The notes under the pieces are model-generated. The model did no database searches, was not told the origin of the DNA, and worked only from the letters and a program-made list of their open reading frames with translations. DNA of 64,000 nt, taken from assembly GCA_901456055.1 (NCBI GenBank), contig CABDWT010000004.1, positions 248,001 through 312,000 on the forward strand, in the 5' to 3' direction. This document shows positions 18,707 to 26,916 of the stretch, piece by piece. A program made the position numbers and the translations under genes. The DNA is from Phytobacter ursingii (GTDB lineage: Bacteria; Pseudomonadota; Gammaproteobacteria; Enterobacterales; Enterobacteriaceae). Within the stretch, counting starts at the first letter, position 1. Every line of letters begins with the position of its first letter.

Positions 18707-19978
18707 ATGAAAATCCGTATGACATTGTTAACCGCCTCCCTGCTGCTTGCTCAGCAGGCGATGGCGAAAGATGTGCCGCTGACCGTTGCGCGTGACATTG
18801 CGAATACCACCACACCGGCCTCGGTTAGCCAGACATTTGATGGGCTGGAAAACCAGTCGCTTGCCGCCTTGCGCGACGCGCTCAAAGGTGACGGTACCAA
18901 AGTGGAACGTGAGCACCTTGAAAAAGCGGCGCAAAGTACAAAACAGGCGGATACCGCCTGGCTGAAAGCCAGCGGTTATGATTTCAAAGTGAAAGATAAC
19001 CAGCAGACGGGCATTGAACTGCTCTCTACGTTCAGCGCTTTGCCAGCCCCCGTGCTCGATCAAAACCTGAAAATCGTCGAAGAGATTAACCTTAACGCCA
19101 CATCGGGGTTGCGCCATCAGGCGCTGGCAGATGCAGAAGGCATCAGCTACCTCTATTTTCTCTCCGATGCGCTTGGCCCGCGTTTGGGCAAAGCGTTTAT
19201 CGCGGCTTATGACAAAGGCGAGTTGGGCAAAACCGCGGCGCTCATTAAAGCCAGCGAAGTCAGCACCGGCGCGGCGAAGAAGCACTTCGACTACAAGCGT
19301 CCGTTCCTGGTTCAGGGCAACACCATTCATCAGGTTCCGGATGATGTGGTGGTGAAAGACAACAAACCGTACTCCGCAGATGGCGGTTCCTTCCCAAGCG
19401 GCCATACCAATACTGGCTATACCGATTCATTGCTGATGGCGGAGATGATCCCGGAACGCTTTGATTCGCTGGTGGAACGCGGCGCCCGCTATGGCTATTC
19501 CCGTATCGTGCTGGGCGTACACTACCCGCTGGATGTGATGGGCTCAAGAATGGTGGCCCAGCGTAACGTGGCGCATTACCTCAACGATCCGCGTTACCGT
19601 GCGCTGTTTAATGAAGCGCGCGATCAGCTGCGTGTTGCGCTAGAAAAAGAGTGCGGCACGTCGCTTGCTGAGTGCGCGAAAACGGCGGGTAAAGACGATC
19701 CGTACCGCGACCCGGCGATGAAAGATTTTTACCGCTTCACCATGACCTATGACCTGCCGCAGCAAAAAGGCAAAGCGCAGCCGGTGAAAGTGCCGGAAGG
19801 GGCGGAAGTGCTGCTGGAGGCGGCGCTGCCTGACCTGTCGGCGGCAGCGCGGCGCGACTTGATGGTGAAAACGGCGCTGCCGGGCGGCTATCCGCTTTCT
19901 GGCGAAACGGCCGATCAGAACTTCTGGCAACGCCTGAATTTACCTGCTGCATTCGCGGCGGCGCATAAAGCGAAGTAA
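18707..19978 (+). CDS. Periplasmic PAP2-family acid phosphatase
   Basis: A 423-residue exported phosphatase with a signal peptide (cleavage after AMA, residue 20). It carries all three parts of the phosphatidic acid phosphatase type 2 signature: K191-X6-R198-P (KKHFDYKRP), PSGH (230-233) and S265-R-X5-H272-X3-D276 (SRIVLGVHYPLD). It is longer than class A acid phosphatases such as PhoN (about 250 residues), with an extra N-terminal helical region and a C-terminal tail. It probably removes phosphate from organic esters in the periplasm. AAGGA is well placed before the ATG. It is inserted between rlmJ and prlC, which adjoin in E. coli. Confidence 0.88.
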   Translation: MKIRMTLLTASLLLAQQAMAKDVPLTVARDIANTTTPASVSQTFDGLENQSLAALRDALKGDGTKVEREHLEKAAQSTKQADTAWLKASGYDFKVKDNQQTGIELLSTFSALPAPVLDQNLKIVEEINLNATSGLRHQALADAEGISYLYFLSDALGPRLGKAFIAAYDKGELGKTAALIKASEVSTGAAKKHFDYKRPFLVQGNTIHQVPDDVVVKDNKPYSADGGSFPSGHTNTGYTDSLLMAEMIPERFDSLVERGARYGYSRIVLGVHYPLDVMGSRMVAQRNVAHYLNDPRYRALFNEARDQLRVALEKECGTSLAECAKTAGKDDPYRDPAMKDFYRFTMTYDLPQQKGKAQPVKVPEGAEVLLEAALPDLSAAARRDLMVKTALPGGYPLSGETADQNFWQRLNLPAAFAAAHKAK

Positions 19979-20016
19979 GCGTTACAACGGCGCTGGCGTT
20001 GTCGGCATCGTGATGC

Positions 20017-20466
20017 TCACAGACTCAAGATGCTCAGTTTACGTACGCTGGCATCAGGACTGGCGCGTTTAACCGCATCCAGGAAATCGGCAAAGGCCGT
20101 ATTGAACAGGGTGTAGTTGTGGCGAAAACGCGCCTGCTTCGTCTGCCCTTCGACGACGTAAGTGACTATCCAGAAGGAACGGTTATTCACTTTGATAGTG
20201 TCGCGCTCGACTTTGGTTATCGCGCTCAGTGGCACAGATTTTTTTACATCAAGCTGAATTTCATAGAAATATTCTTCATCAAAATAGTAATCCGTCGGTA
20301 AGAGCTGACCTCCTTTACCTGGCCGAAAGGTTTTGGTGGTGGTGGCTATCTTTCGCATCCCCTGATTTGCTGGCGTGTCGTTTTGCCGACGTCGCCATTT
20401 TGGAAATACGAGTGCCAGCCCGATAAGCATCAGTAGTGGAAGTATTGCCTGAATGAAATTCAACAT
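20017..20466 (-). CDS. Small membrane-anchored protein of unknown function
   Basis: A 149-residue protein with one N-terminal hydrophobic helix (MLNFIQAILPLLMLIGLALVF, about residues 1-21), a basic stop-transfer stretch (PKWRRRQ), and a cytoplasmic domain of alternating beta-type segments (YFDEEYFYEIQLDV, FWIVTYVVEGQTKQARFRHNY). AGGAG is 5 nt before the start, so it is likely expressed. I do not recognise the family. It converges on the PAP2 gene and diverges from prlC, and could be an inserted companion of the phosphatase. Confidence 0.7.
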   Translation of the reverse strand: MLNFIQAILPLLMLIGLALVFPKWRRRQNDTPANQGMRKIATTTKTFRPGKGGQLLPTDYYFDEEYFYEIQLDVKKSVPLSAITKVERDTIKVNNRSFWIVTYVVEGQTKQARFRHNYTLFNTAFADFLDAVKRASPDASVRKLSILSL

Positions 20467-20601
20467 GCGGTCTCCTTGTCGCCGTTGTGATGAGTATACG
20501 CGCTGGATGGCTCTTCTTATTACTTTGATTCGATAGTAGAAACGACATCATGCGTGCAAATGGGTATTGCAGCGATAAGCAGTTCAGCGCAACGCCTGCC
20601 A

Positions 20602-20627
20602 TTGAAATCCTCTACACTTAACCCCAT
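20602..20627 (+). promoter_or_regulatory. Sigma-32 heat-shock promoter of prlC
   Basis: TTGAA (20602-20606), a 15-nt spacer and CCCCAT (20622-20627) fit the sigma-32 consensus. The opdA/prlC gene is known to be heat-inducible in E. coli and Salmonella, so the site agrees with the family's regulation. Confidence 0.75.
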
Positions 20628-20697
20628 GCTACAACGTTATGCAGAGCGCCGGATCGTGCGCTTCACTCACTCTCTTTAACAGGACAGGACTGCGCTT

Positions 20698-22740
20698 ATG
20701 ACCAATCCATTACTCACGCGTTTCGAATTACCGCCGTTTTCAAAAATCCTGCCTGAACACGTCGTGCCTGCTGTGACGAAAGCGCTGGACGATTGCCGTA
20801 CCGCGGTGGAAAGCGTGGTAGCCCATGGTGCGCCGTACACCTGGGAAAATCTCTGCCAGCCGCTGGCGGAAGTGGACGATGTACTGGGACGTCTGTTCTC
20901 CCCGGTTAGCCATTTGAATTCCGTGAAAAACAGCCCGGAACTGCGTGAAGCCTATGAGCAGACCCTGCCGTTATTGTCGGAATACAGCACCTGGGTTGGG
21001 CAACATGAAGGGCTGTACAACGCCTACCGCGATTTACGCAATGGCGATCACTACGCCACCCTAAGTGTTGCGCAGAAGAAATCGGTCGATAACGCCCTGC
21101 GTGATTTCGAGTTGTCCGGTATTGGCCTCGAAAAAGAGAAACAAAAACGCTATGGCGAAATCGCCGCACGTCTGTCCGAACTGGGCAATCAGTACAGCAA
21201 CAACGTACTCGATGCGACCATGGGCTGGACAAAGCTGGTGACTGACGACGCCGAGCTGGCCGGTATGCCGGAAAGCGCGCTGGCCGCCGCGAAAGCTCAG
21301 GCCGAAGCCAAAGAGCAAGAGGGCTACCTGCTGACGCTGGATATCCCAAGCTACCTGCCGGTGATGACCTATTGCGATAACCAGCCGCTGCGCGAAGAGA
21401 TGTACCGCGCTTACAGCACCCGCGCCTCTGACCAGGGGCCAAATGCAGGCAAATGGGATAACAGCCCGGTGATGGCGGAAATTCTCGCCCTGCGTCACGA
21501 GCTGGCGCAACTGCTGGGTTTTGAAAGCTATGCCTATAAATCGCTGGCGACCAAAATGGCGGAAAACCCGGCACAGGTGCTGGACTTCCTGACCGATCTC
21601 GCTAAACGCGCCCGTCCGCAGGGTGAAAGAGAACTGGCGCAACTGCGTGCGTTCGCCAAAAAAGAGTTTGGTGTGGATGAGTTGCAACCGTGGGATATCG
21701 CTTACTACAGCGAGAAACAGAAACAGCATCTGTACAGCATCAGCGACGAACAGCTACGTCCTTACTTCCCGGAAAACAAAGCGGTAAGCGGCCTGTTTGA
21801 AGTGGTGAAACGGATTTACGGCATTACCGCGAAAGAGCGTCACGATGTCGATGTCTGGCATCCGGATGTGCGTTTCTTTGAGCTGTATGACGAAAGCAAT
21901 GAACTGCGCGGTAGTTTCTATCTTGACCTCTACGCCCGCGAGCACAAACGCGGCGGCGCGTGGATGGATGACTGTGTTGGGCAGATGCGCATGGCGGATG
22001 GCTCTTTGCAGAAGCCGGTGGCCTACCTTACTTGTAACTTCAACCGTCCGGTCAACGGTAAACCGGCGTTGTTCACCCATGATGAAGTGATCACCCTGTT
22101 CCACGAGTTTGGTCACGGTCTGCATCATATGCTGACCCGTATCGAAACCCCGGGGGTTGCTGGTATTAGCGGTGTGCCATGGGATGCGGTGGAGCTGCCG
22201 AGCCAGTTTATGGAAAACTGGTGCTGGGAGCCGGAAGCGCTGGCATTTATTTCGGGTCACTACGAAACGGGCGAGCCGCTGCCGCAAGATCTGCTGGATA
22301 AAATGCTGGCCGCGAAAAACTACCAGGCGGCGCTGTTTATTCTGCGTCAGCTGGAGTTCGGCCTGTTCGATTTCCGCCTGCACGCCGAGTTCAGCCCGGA
22401 GCAGGGGGCGAAAATCCTCGATACGCTGTTTGAAATTAAAAAACAAGTCGCCGTGGTGCCAAGCCCGACATGGGGACGCTTCCCGCACGCCTTCAGCCAT
22501 ATCTTTGCGGGGGGCTACGCTGCCGGCTATTACAGCTATCTGTGGGCGGATGTGCTGGCGGCAGATGCCTACTCACGCTTTGAGGAAGAGGGCATTTTCA
22601 ACCGCGAAACCGGGCAGTCGTTCCTCGACAATATTCTGACCCGTGGCGGTTCCGAAGAGCCAATGGAACTGTTTAAGCGTTTCCGCGGCCGCGAGCCTCA
22701 ACTGGATGCGATGCTGGAGCATTATGGTATCGAAGGCTAA
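20698..22740 (+). CDS. prlC: Oligopeptidase A
   Basis: Cytoplasmic M3-family zinc metallopeptidase (PrlC/OpdA) that degrades signal peptides and other short peptides. It has 680 residues, the E. coli length. The zinc site HEFGH begins at residue 469, with the third ligand region further downstream (the usual glutamate about 25-30 residues on, in the PSQFMENWCWEPE segment). A sigma-32 promoter lies upstream. In E. coli rsmJ follows directly in the same operon; here an ERIC repeat has been inserted between them. Confidence 0.98.
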   Translation: MTNPLLTRFELPPFSKILPEHVVPAVTKALDDCRTAVESVVAHGAPYTWENLCQPLAEVDDVLGRLFSPVSHLNSVKNSPELREAYEQTLPLLSEYSTWVGQHEGLYNAYRDLRNGDHYATLSVAQKKSVDNALRDFELSGIGLEKEKQKRYGEIAARLSELGNQYSNNVLDATMGWTKLVTDDAELAGMPESALAAAKAQAEAKEQEGYLLTLDIPSYLPVMTYCDNQPLREEMYRAYSTRASDQGPNAGKWDNSPVMAEILALRHELAQLLGFESYAYKSLATKMAENPAQVLDFLTDLAKRARPQGERELAQLRAFAKKEFGVDELQPWDIAYYSEKQKQHLYSISDEQLRPYFPENKAVSGLFEVVKRIYGITAKERHDVDVWHPDVRFFELYDESNELRGSFYLDLYAREHKRGGAWMDDCVGQMRMADGSLQKPVAYLTCNFNRPVNGKPALFTHDEVITLFHEFGHGLHHMLTRIETPGVAGISGVPWDAVELPSQFMENWCWEPEALAFISGHYETGEPLPQDLLDKMLAAKNYQAALFILRQLEFGLFDFRLHAEFSPEQGAKILDTLFEIKKQVAVVPSPTWGRFPHAFSHIFAGGYAAGYYSYLWADVLAADAYSRFEEEGIFNRETGQSFLDNILTRGGSEEPMELFKRFRGREPQLDAMLEHYGIEG

Positions 22741-22742
22741 TC

Positions 22743-22863
22743 CCCGTCATACTTCAAGCTGCATGTGCGTTGGCGACGTTTGCTCACCCCAGTCACTTAC
22801 TCTTGTAAGCTCCTGGGGATTCACGCACTTGCCGCCTTCCTGCCGCTTGAATTATTTAGGGTT
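22743..22863. repeat. ERIC element between prlC and rsmJ
   Basis: A nearly full-length enterobacterial repetitive intergenic consensus of about 120 bp. The hallmark central palindrome is CCAGTCACTTACTCTTGTAAG-CTCCTGGGG, and the ends carry ACTTCAAG...CTTGAATTATTT. It fills the prlC-rsmJ gap and ends about 7 nt before the rsmJ GTG, so it becomes part of the operon mRNA and of the rsmJ leader. Confidence 0.95.
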
Positions 22864-22869
22864 TATGTA

Positions 22870-23622
22870 GTGAAAATCTGTTTGATAGATGAAACAGGCG
22901 CCGGAGACGGCGCCTTATCTGTTCTTGCGTCCCGTTGGGGGCTGGAGCATGACGAAAATAACCTGATGGCACTGGTGCTGACGACGTCGCATCTGGAACT
23001 GCGTAAACGCGATGAGCCGAAGCTCGGCGGTATTTTTGTCGATTTCGTGGGTGGGGCGATGGCCCATCGGCGTAAATTCGGCGGTGGGCGCGGCGAGGCG
23101 GTAGCAAAGGCCGTCGGCATCAAGGGTGATTATCTGCCGGATGTGGTGGATGCGACGGCGGGACTGGGGCGTGATGCCTTTGTGCTGGCATCAGTGGGTT
23201 GTCGGGTGCGGATGCTGGAGCGTAACCCGGTGGTGGCAGCACTGCTGGATGATGGCCTGGCGCGTGGCTACGCGGACCCGGAAATTGGCGCATGGCTACA
23301 GGAACGGTTGCAGTTGATTCATGCCTCCAGCCTGACCGGGCTTGCAGATATTACCCCTCGTCCACAGGTGGTCTATCTCGATCCCATGTTCCCGCATAAG
23401 CAAAAAAGTGCACTGGTAAAAAAAGAGATGCGAGTTTTTCAATCGCTGGTGGGGCCGGATCTGGACGCTGATGGGCTGCTGGGGCCGGCGCGTCAACTGG
23501 CGACGAAACGTGTAGTGGTAAAGCGCCCGGATTACGCGCCGCCGCTGGCGGATGTAGCGACGACCAATGCAGTGGTGACCAAGGGGCACCGGTTTGATAT
23601 TTATCCCGGTACACCGGAGTGA
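22870..23622 (+). CDS. rsmJ: 16S rRNA (guanine-1516 N2) methyltransferase RsmJ
   Basis: Methylates G1516 in 16S rRNA. The 250-residue product equals E. coli RsmJ (YhiQ) in length. The SAM-binding motif [17 protein letters not shown] (about 96-112) and YLDPMFP are present. The start is the GTG at 22870 (giving [10 protein letters not shown]), because the upstream extension to 22765 merely translates the ERIC repeat. The AGGG used as ribosome site comes from the right end of that ERIC. Confidence 0.97.
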   Translation: MKICLIDETGAGDGALSVLASRWGLEHDENNLMALVLTTSHLELRKRDEPKLGGIFVDFVGGAMAHRRKFGGGRGEAVAKAVGIKGDYLPDVVDATAGLGRDAFVLASVGCRVRMLERNPVVAALLDDGLARGYADPEIGAWLQERLQLIHASSLTGLADITPRPQVVYLDPMFPHKQKSALVKKEMRVFQSLVGPDLDADGLLGPARQLATKRVVVKRPDYAPPLADVATTNAVVTKGHRFDIYPGTPE

Positions 23623-23669
23623 ATTAGTGAGGGCAGTGCGGCCTGGTGCCCTCACCCCACCCCTCACCC

Positions 23670-24954
23670 TGTACAGTCCGGAGACATAGTGAACGCTTGT
23701 TCGGGGACATGGTGGACACTTACAACTGAGGCATAAGAACCCGTTTATGGAGTCGCTTATGCCCTGGGATGCGAGAGATACCATGTCATTACGTTCTGAG
23801 TTTGTACTGTTCGCCTCGCAGGACGGGGCGAACCTCCGGGCACTCTGCCGTCATTTCAACATTTCGCCGTCCACCGGCTACAAGTGGCTTCGCCGCTGGA
23901 CTGAGGAAGGTGCCGCCGGTCTTGCCGACCGTTCCCGTGCGCCTCTCCATTCGCCCCGGCGAACCGATGACCGTGTGACGGACCTGCTGCGCATGGCCCA
24001 CTGCGCCCATGAACGCTGGGGCGCCCGTAAGATTAAGCGCTGGCTTGAGGACCGCGGACACGTTCTGCCCGCGTTCAGCACCGTGCACAACCTGATGGCC
24101 CGCCACGGTCTGCTGCCGGGAGGCACACCCGGCATTCCTGCCACCGGACGCTTCGAACACAGCGCGCCCAACCAGCTCTGGCAGATGGATTTTAAAGGCC
24201 ACTTTCCTTTTGCCGGTGGCCGCTGCCACCCGCTCACCCTGCTGGATGACCATTCCCGGTTCTCACTCTGCCTCGCACACTGTCCTGATGAACGGCTCAC
24301 AACCGTCCGGCAGCAACTGGTGAGGGTGTTTGAACGTTACGGTCTGCCGGAACGGATGACGATGGATAACGGCGCGCCCTGGGGCGACACCACAGGAAGC
24401 TGGACCGCGCTGGAGCTGTGGCTGATGCGCCAGGGTATCCGGGTGGGACATTCGCGGCCTTACCATCCGCAGACGCAGGGCAAGCTGGAACGTTTTCACC
24501 GCAGCCTGAAGGCCGAAGTCCTGCAGGGCCGGTGGTTCACGGACGCCAGCCAGTTACAGCAGGTGTTCGACGACTGGCGCGCGGTCTATAACCTGGAGCG
24601 TCCGCATGAAGCCCTGGACATGGCGGTCCCGGCGTCACGTTATCAGCCGTCATCGCGGCAGTACAGCGGGGCGGTTCAGCCGCCGGACTATGATGAGGGC
24701 GTGGAGGTGAGGAAGGTGGATGTGAGCGGGAAGCTGAGCATAAAAGGAGTGAGCCTGAGTGCAGGGAAAGCGTTCAGGGGTGAATATGTGGGCCTGCGTG
24801 AAACGGCAGAGGATGGCTGCTATGAGGTGTGGTGGTACAGCACGAAAGTGGGGATGATCGACCTGAAAAAGGGGTCGATCATCATGGGGAAAGGGTGTTA
24901 AAAAGTGTTCACCATGTCCCCGAACACCTGTCTACCATGTCTCCGGACCGTACA
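23670..24954. mobile_element. IS481-family insertion sequence (complete, 1285 bp)
   Basis: One transposase gene lies between long imperfect terminal inverted repeats of about 52 bp (left TGTACAGTCCGGAGACATAG..., right as complement TGTACGGTCCGGAGACATGG...), each containing a second GTTCGGGGACATGGTG(A/G)ACACTT block. The flanks share ACCC (23666-23669 and 24955-24958), a likely 4-bp target duplication. It is inserted in a CCCTCACCC-type repeat downstream of rsmJ, where E. coli has dtpB. It looks intact and possibly still active. Confidence 0.92.
23759..24901 (+). CDS. IS481-family transposase
   Basis: A 380-residue DDE transposase. It has an N-terminal helix-turn-helix (LCRHFNISPSTGYKWLRRW, about 29-48), a second HTH-like part (GARKIKRWLEDRGH), and an integrase core with D in WQMDFKGHF, D in TMDNGAPWGD and E in QGKLERFHRSLK, so the catalytic triad is complete. 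The C-terminal tail is beta-rich. The start at 23759 (MPWDARDTM) has GGAG 7 nt upstream; an upstream ATG at 23747 is possible. There are no frameshifts or internal stops. Confidence 0.95.
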   Translation: MPWDARDTMSLRSEFVLFASQDGANLRALCRHFNISPSTGYKWLRRWTEEGAAGLADRSRAPLHSPRRTDDRVTDLLRMAHCAHERWGARKIKRWLEDRGHVLPAFSTVHNLMARHGLLPGGTPGIPATGRFEHSAPNQLWQMDFKGHFPFAGGRCHPLTLLDDHSRFSLCLAHCPDERLTTVRQQLVRVFERYGLPERMTMDNGAPWGDTTGSWTALELWLMRQGIRVGHSRPYHPQTQGKLERFHRSLKAEVLQGRWFTDASQLQQVFDDWRAVYNLERPHEALDMAVPASRYQPSSRQYSGAVQPPDYDEGVEVRKVDVSGKLSIKGVSLSAGKAFRGEYVGLRETAEDGCYEVWWYSTKVGMIDLKKGSIIMGKGC

Positions 24955-24962
24955 ACCCTGAG

Positions 24963-25388
24963 GGCTGAGGAATCCTCACAAAAATGCGAGCGCGGACAGT
25001 CCCCTCTCCCTTGAGGGAGAGGGCCAGGGTGAGGGGGAAAATGTGGCTCTGGTGGTCATTCCGTTCACCTTATGTTCTGTGCTTTTCTGTCGCGACAGAA
25101 CCCGTGAACGTGCCAGGGGGCTCACCGCCCCCCCTGGCGACCCGGGCTCCCGGCCATGAAAATCGCCGCTGGCGCGGTCCATGATGCTTATGTCGTCTGA
25201 CTTTCGGGTCTGGGACCAGCCTGCGTCCTTGCCGTCTATCCCCTCCGCCCGCTTCCTTGCGGGCGGCCCCGGTCAGCCGTCAACGCCTCATCGATTTTCA
25301 GCCGGACCCTGTCATCGCTGTCACGGTTTTATTCTTATTACGCGGCGTTATCGCTGTAAAACGTAAGATTACCGGGGATTCCTCAGCC
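24963..25388. mobile_element. 426-bp noncoding element with 13-bp terminal inverted repeats
   Basis: Perfect ends GGCTGAGGAATCC (24963-24975) and GGATTCCTCAGCC (25376-25388) bound a stretch with no convincing gene. Inside are a CCCTCTCCC...GGGAGAGGG...GGTGAGGGGG repeat (about 25003-25040) and a GC-rich block with local hairpins such as CAGGGGGCTCACCGCCCCCCCTG. What follows outside (CACCGGGAGAGGG) looks like the second half of the CCCTCACCC-type repeat hit by the IS481 element, so two insertions are nested in one repeat. MITE-like; no family recognised. Confidence 0.55.
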
Positions 25389-25427
25389 CACCGGGAGAGG
25401 GAACAGTTTAGTGCTTATCGGTCTTGT

Positions 25428-25496
25428 GTTTTGTAGCCCGGACAAGGCGACAGCCGCTGTCCGGGAACCCTCCGTGGTGCTACGCGTACCGGGAAT
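25428..25496. repeat. REP/BIME element downstream of uspA
   Basis: TGTAGCCCGGACAAGGCGACAGCC...GTCCGGGAACC is a REP, followed by a second half-palindrome GGTGCTACGCGTACCGGGAA. It lies between the 426-bp element and the uspA terminator. The remaining bases up to uspA show nothing else. Confidence 0.75.
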
Positions 25497-25556
25497 ACAT
25501 GTAACTGCACAGGACGGTTTTATCGGCCTTTGGCGAAATCAGCGCCAGAAAACAAA

Positions 25557-25576
25557 ACGCCCGCAGCAGCGGGCGT
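25557..25576 (-). terminator. uspA terminator
   Basis: An 8-bp GC-rich stem (ACGCCCGC / GCGGGCGT) with a 4-nt loop, followed in the leftward direction by TTTGTTTT. Classic intrinsic terminator 24 bp past the uspA stop. Confidence 0.9.
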
Positions 25577-25600
25577 GAGCAGGCAAAAGAAGATGGACGG

Positions 25601-26038
25601 TTATTCTTCGTCTTCATCTTTCAGCGGAACAATCAGCATATCCACGTGGACCGTATTGATAAGCTGACGCGCGGAGGACATCAGTTTGCTCCAGAAGTCC
25701 TGATGATGCCCGCAGACGACCAGATCCATATCGTATTTCTTGATGGCATCCACCAGTACCTGCCCCAAATCGCCGCTACCGCTCAAGGTTTCCGTGATCG
25801 GATAGCCCGCGTTGGTAGAAAGCTCGGTCAGCGCATGATGTGTTTCATCAGAGATACGTTTTTGCATATCGCCGAGGTTAACGTCGATAAGACCAGTGTA
25901 GAGATCAGAATAATTTACATCGACATGAATCAGTGACACCTTCGCGTTATAAGGCCGCGCCATGGATACTGCTTTATCAACCAGTAATTTGCTTTCAGGA
26001 GAAAGATCGACTGCGATGAGAATGTGTTTGTAAGCCAT
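25601..26038 (-). CDS. uspA: Universal stress protein A
   Basis: A 145-residue cytoplasmic stress protein, almost identical to E. coli UspA ([16 protein letters not shown] start). The ATP-binding G-X2-G-X9-G(S/T) loop of the other Usp class is absent, as expected of true UspA ([10 protein letters not shown] instead). The start at 26038 has AGGAGT about 7 nt upstream; a longer in-frame extension has no support. E. coli UspA accumulates on growth arrest. It is divergent from uspB across 505 bp that contain a degenerate ERIC. Confidence 0.98.
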   Translation of the reverse strand: MAYKHILIAVDLSPESKLLVDKAVSMARPYNAKVSLIHVDVNYSDLYTGLIDVNLGDMQKRISDETHHALTELSTNAGYPITETLSGSGDLGQVLVDAIKKYDMDLVVCGHHQDFWSKLMSSARQLINTVHVDMLIVPLKDEDEE

Positions 26039-26160
26039 AGTGTTACTCCTTCCATAAGTTGTCGATGACCATAGGGTTATACACCCCTGACACAGCACTG
26101 TTTCCCGCGTCCTGCGTACCACCTGCACGGGTAGCGCCCGGCCTTAAGGATTCATTTTAT

Positions 26161-26275
26161 ACTCTTCGTACTTCAAGCCGCAGATGCGTTGGCTACGTTC
26201 GTTCACCCCATCATATTCAGGGGATTTATTCTCTTGCCGCCTTCCTGTCACTCGAATTACCCAGAGTATGGGAAT
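26161..26275. repeat. Shortened ERIC element between uspA and uspB
   Basis: Both ERIC ends are recognisable (CGTACTTCAAGCCGCAGATGCGTTGGC and TTGCCGCCTTCCTGTCACTCGAATTACCCAGAGTA), but the centre is altered (CACCCCATCATATTCAGGGGATTTATTC). It lies in the 505-bp uspA-uspB divergent region; the rest holds the two promoters, which I cannot place precisely. Confidence 0.85.
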
Positions 26276-26543
26276 ATTTCTACCTTATAACTCTGCGCAC
26301 TTATCGTCAATCTGCCTGGATCACGATTCACTTAACCAATATTTACAACCAGATGCACAAGATTGCTTAACGTTGTGGCAAAAAAATATACAAATCTCCT
26401 ACACTATTTAATGAGCCGTTTGGATTTCAGTTTGTGATCTCGATCGGCTATTGGTAATACTCTTCACTAAATGACTTGGTTGATTATCTGGGAGCGGTAA
26501 TCCCGGATCACGTTTCCGTGGGCGGTTCGCCGGGGGAGGAGAT

Positions 26544-26879
26544 ATGATCAGCACCGTCGCGCTGTTTTGGGCTTTGTGCATCGTTTGTGTGGTTAACATG
26601 GCGCGTTATTTTTCATCACTGCGCGCATTGTTAGTGGTACTTCGTGGTTGTGACCCCTTGCTTTACCAGTATGTTGATGGCGGAGGTTTTTTTACCTCTC
26701 ATGGACAACCCAGCAAGCAGATGCGTTTAGTCTGGTACATTTATGGCCAGCGCTATCGCGACCATCATGATGAAGAGTTTATTCGCCGCTGTGAACGAGT
26801 GCGCGGGCAGTTTATCTTAACCAGCGCGCTCTGTGGGCTGATTCTGGTGAGCCTGATTGCTCTGATGATTTGGCACTGA
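26544..26879 (+). CDS. uspB: Universal stress protein B
   Basis: A 111-residue inner-membrane protein with two hydrophobic helices (about residues 1-22 and 88-110) around a basic cytoplasmic loop ([26 protein letters not shown]). Sequence and length match E. coli UspB, which is RpoS-induced and needed for ethanol tolerance in stationary phase. GAGGAG immediately precedes the start. It shares a bidirectional terminator with pitA. Confidence 0.97.
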   Translation: MISTVALFWALCIVCVVNMARYFSSLRALLVVLRGCDPLLYQYVDGGGFFTSHGQPSKQMRLVWYIYGQRYRDHHDEEFIRRCERVRGQFILTSALCGLILVSLIALMIWH

Positions 26880-26884
26880 GAAAA

Positions 26885-26912
26885 AAAACGGGCCAGTTTC
26901 CTGACCCGTTTT
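26885..26912. terminator. Bidirectional terminator between uspB and pitA
   Basis: AAAACGGG pairs with CCCGTTTT, and an inner CAG/CTG continues the stem past one mismatch. A-rich and T-rich flanks make it efficient both ways. Confidence 0.9.
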
Positions 26913-26916
26913 GTTG

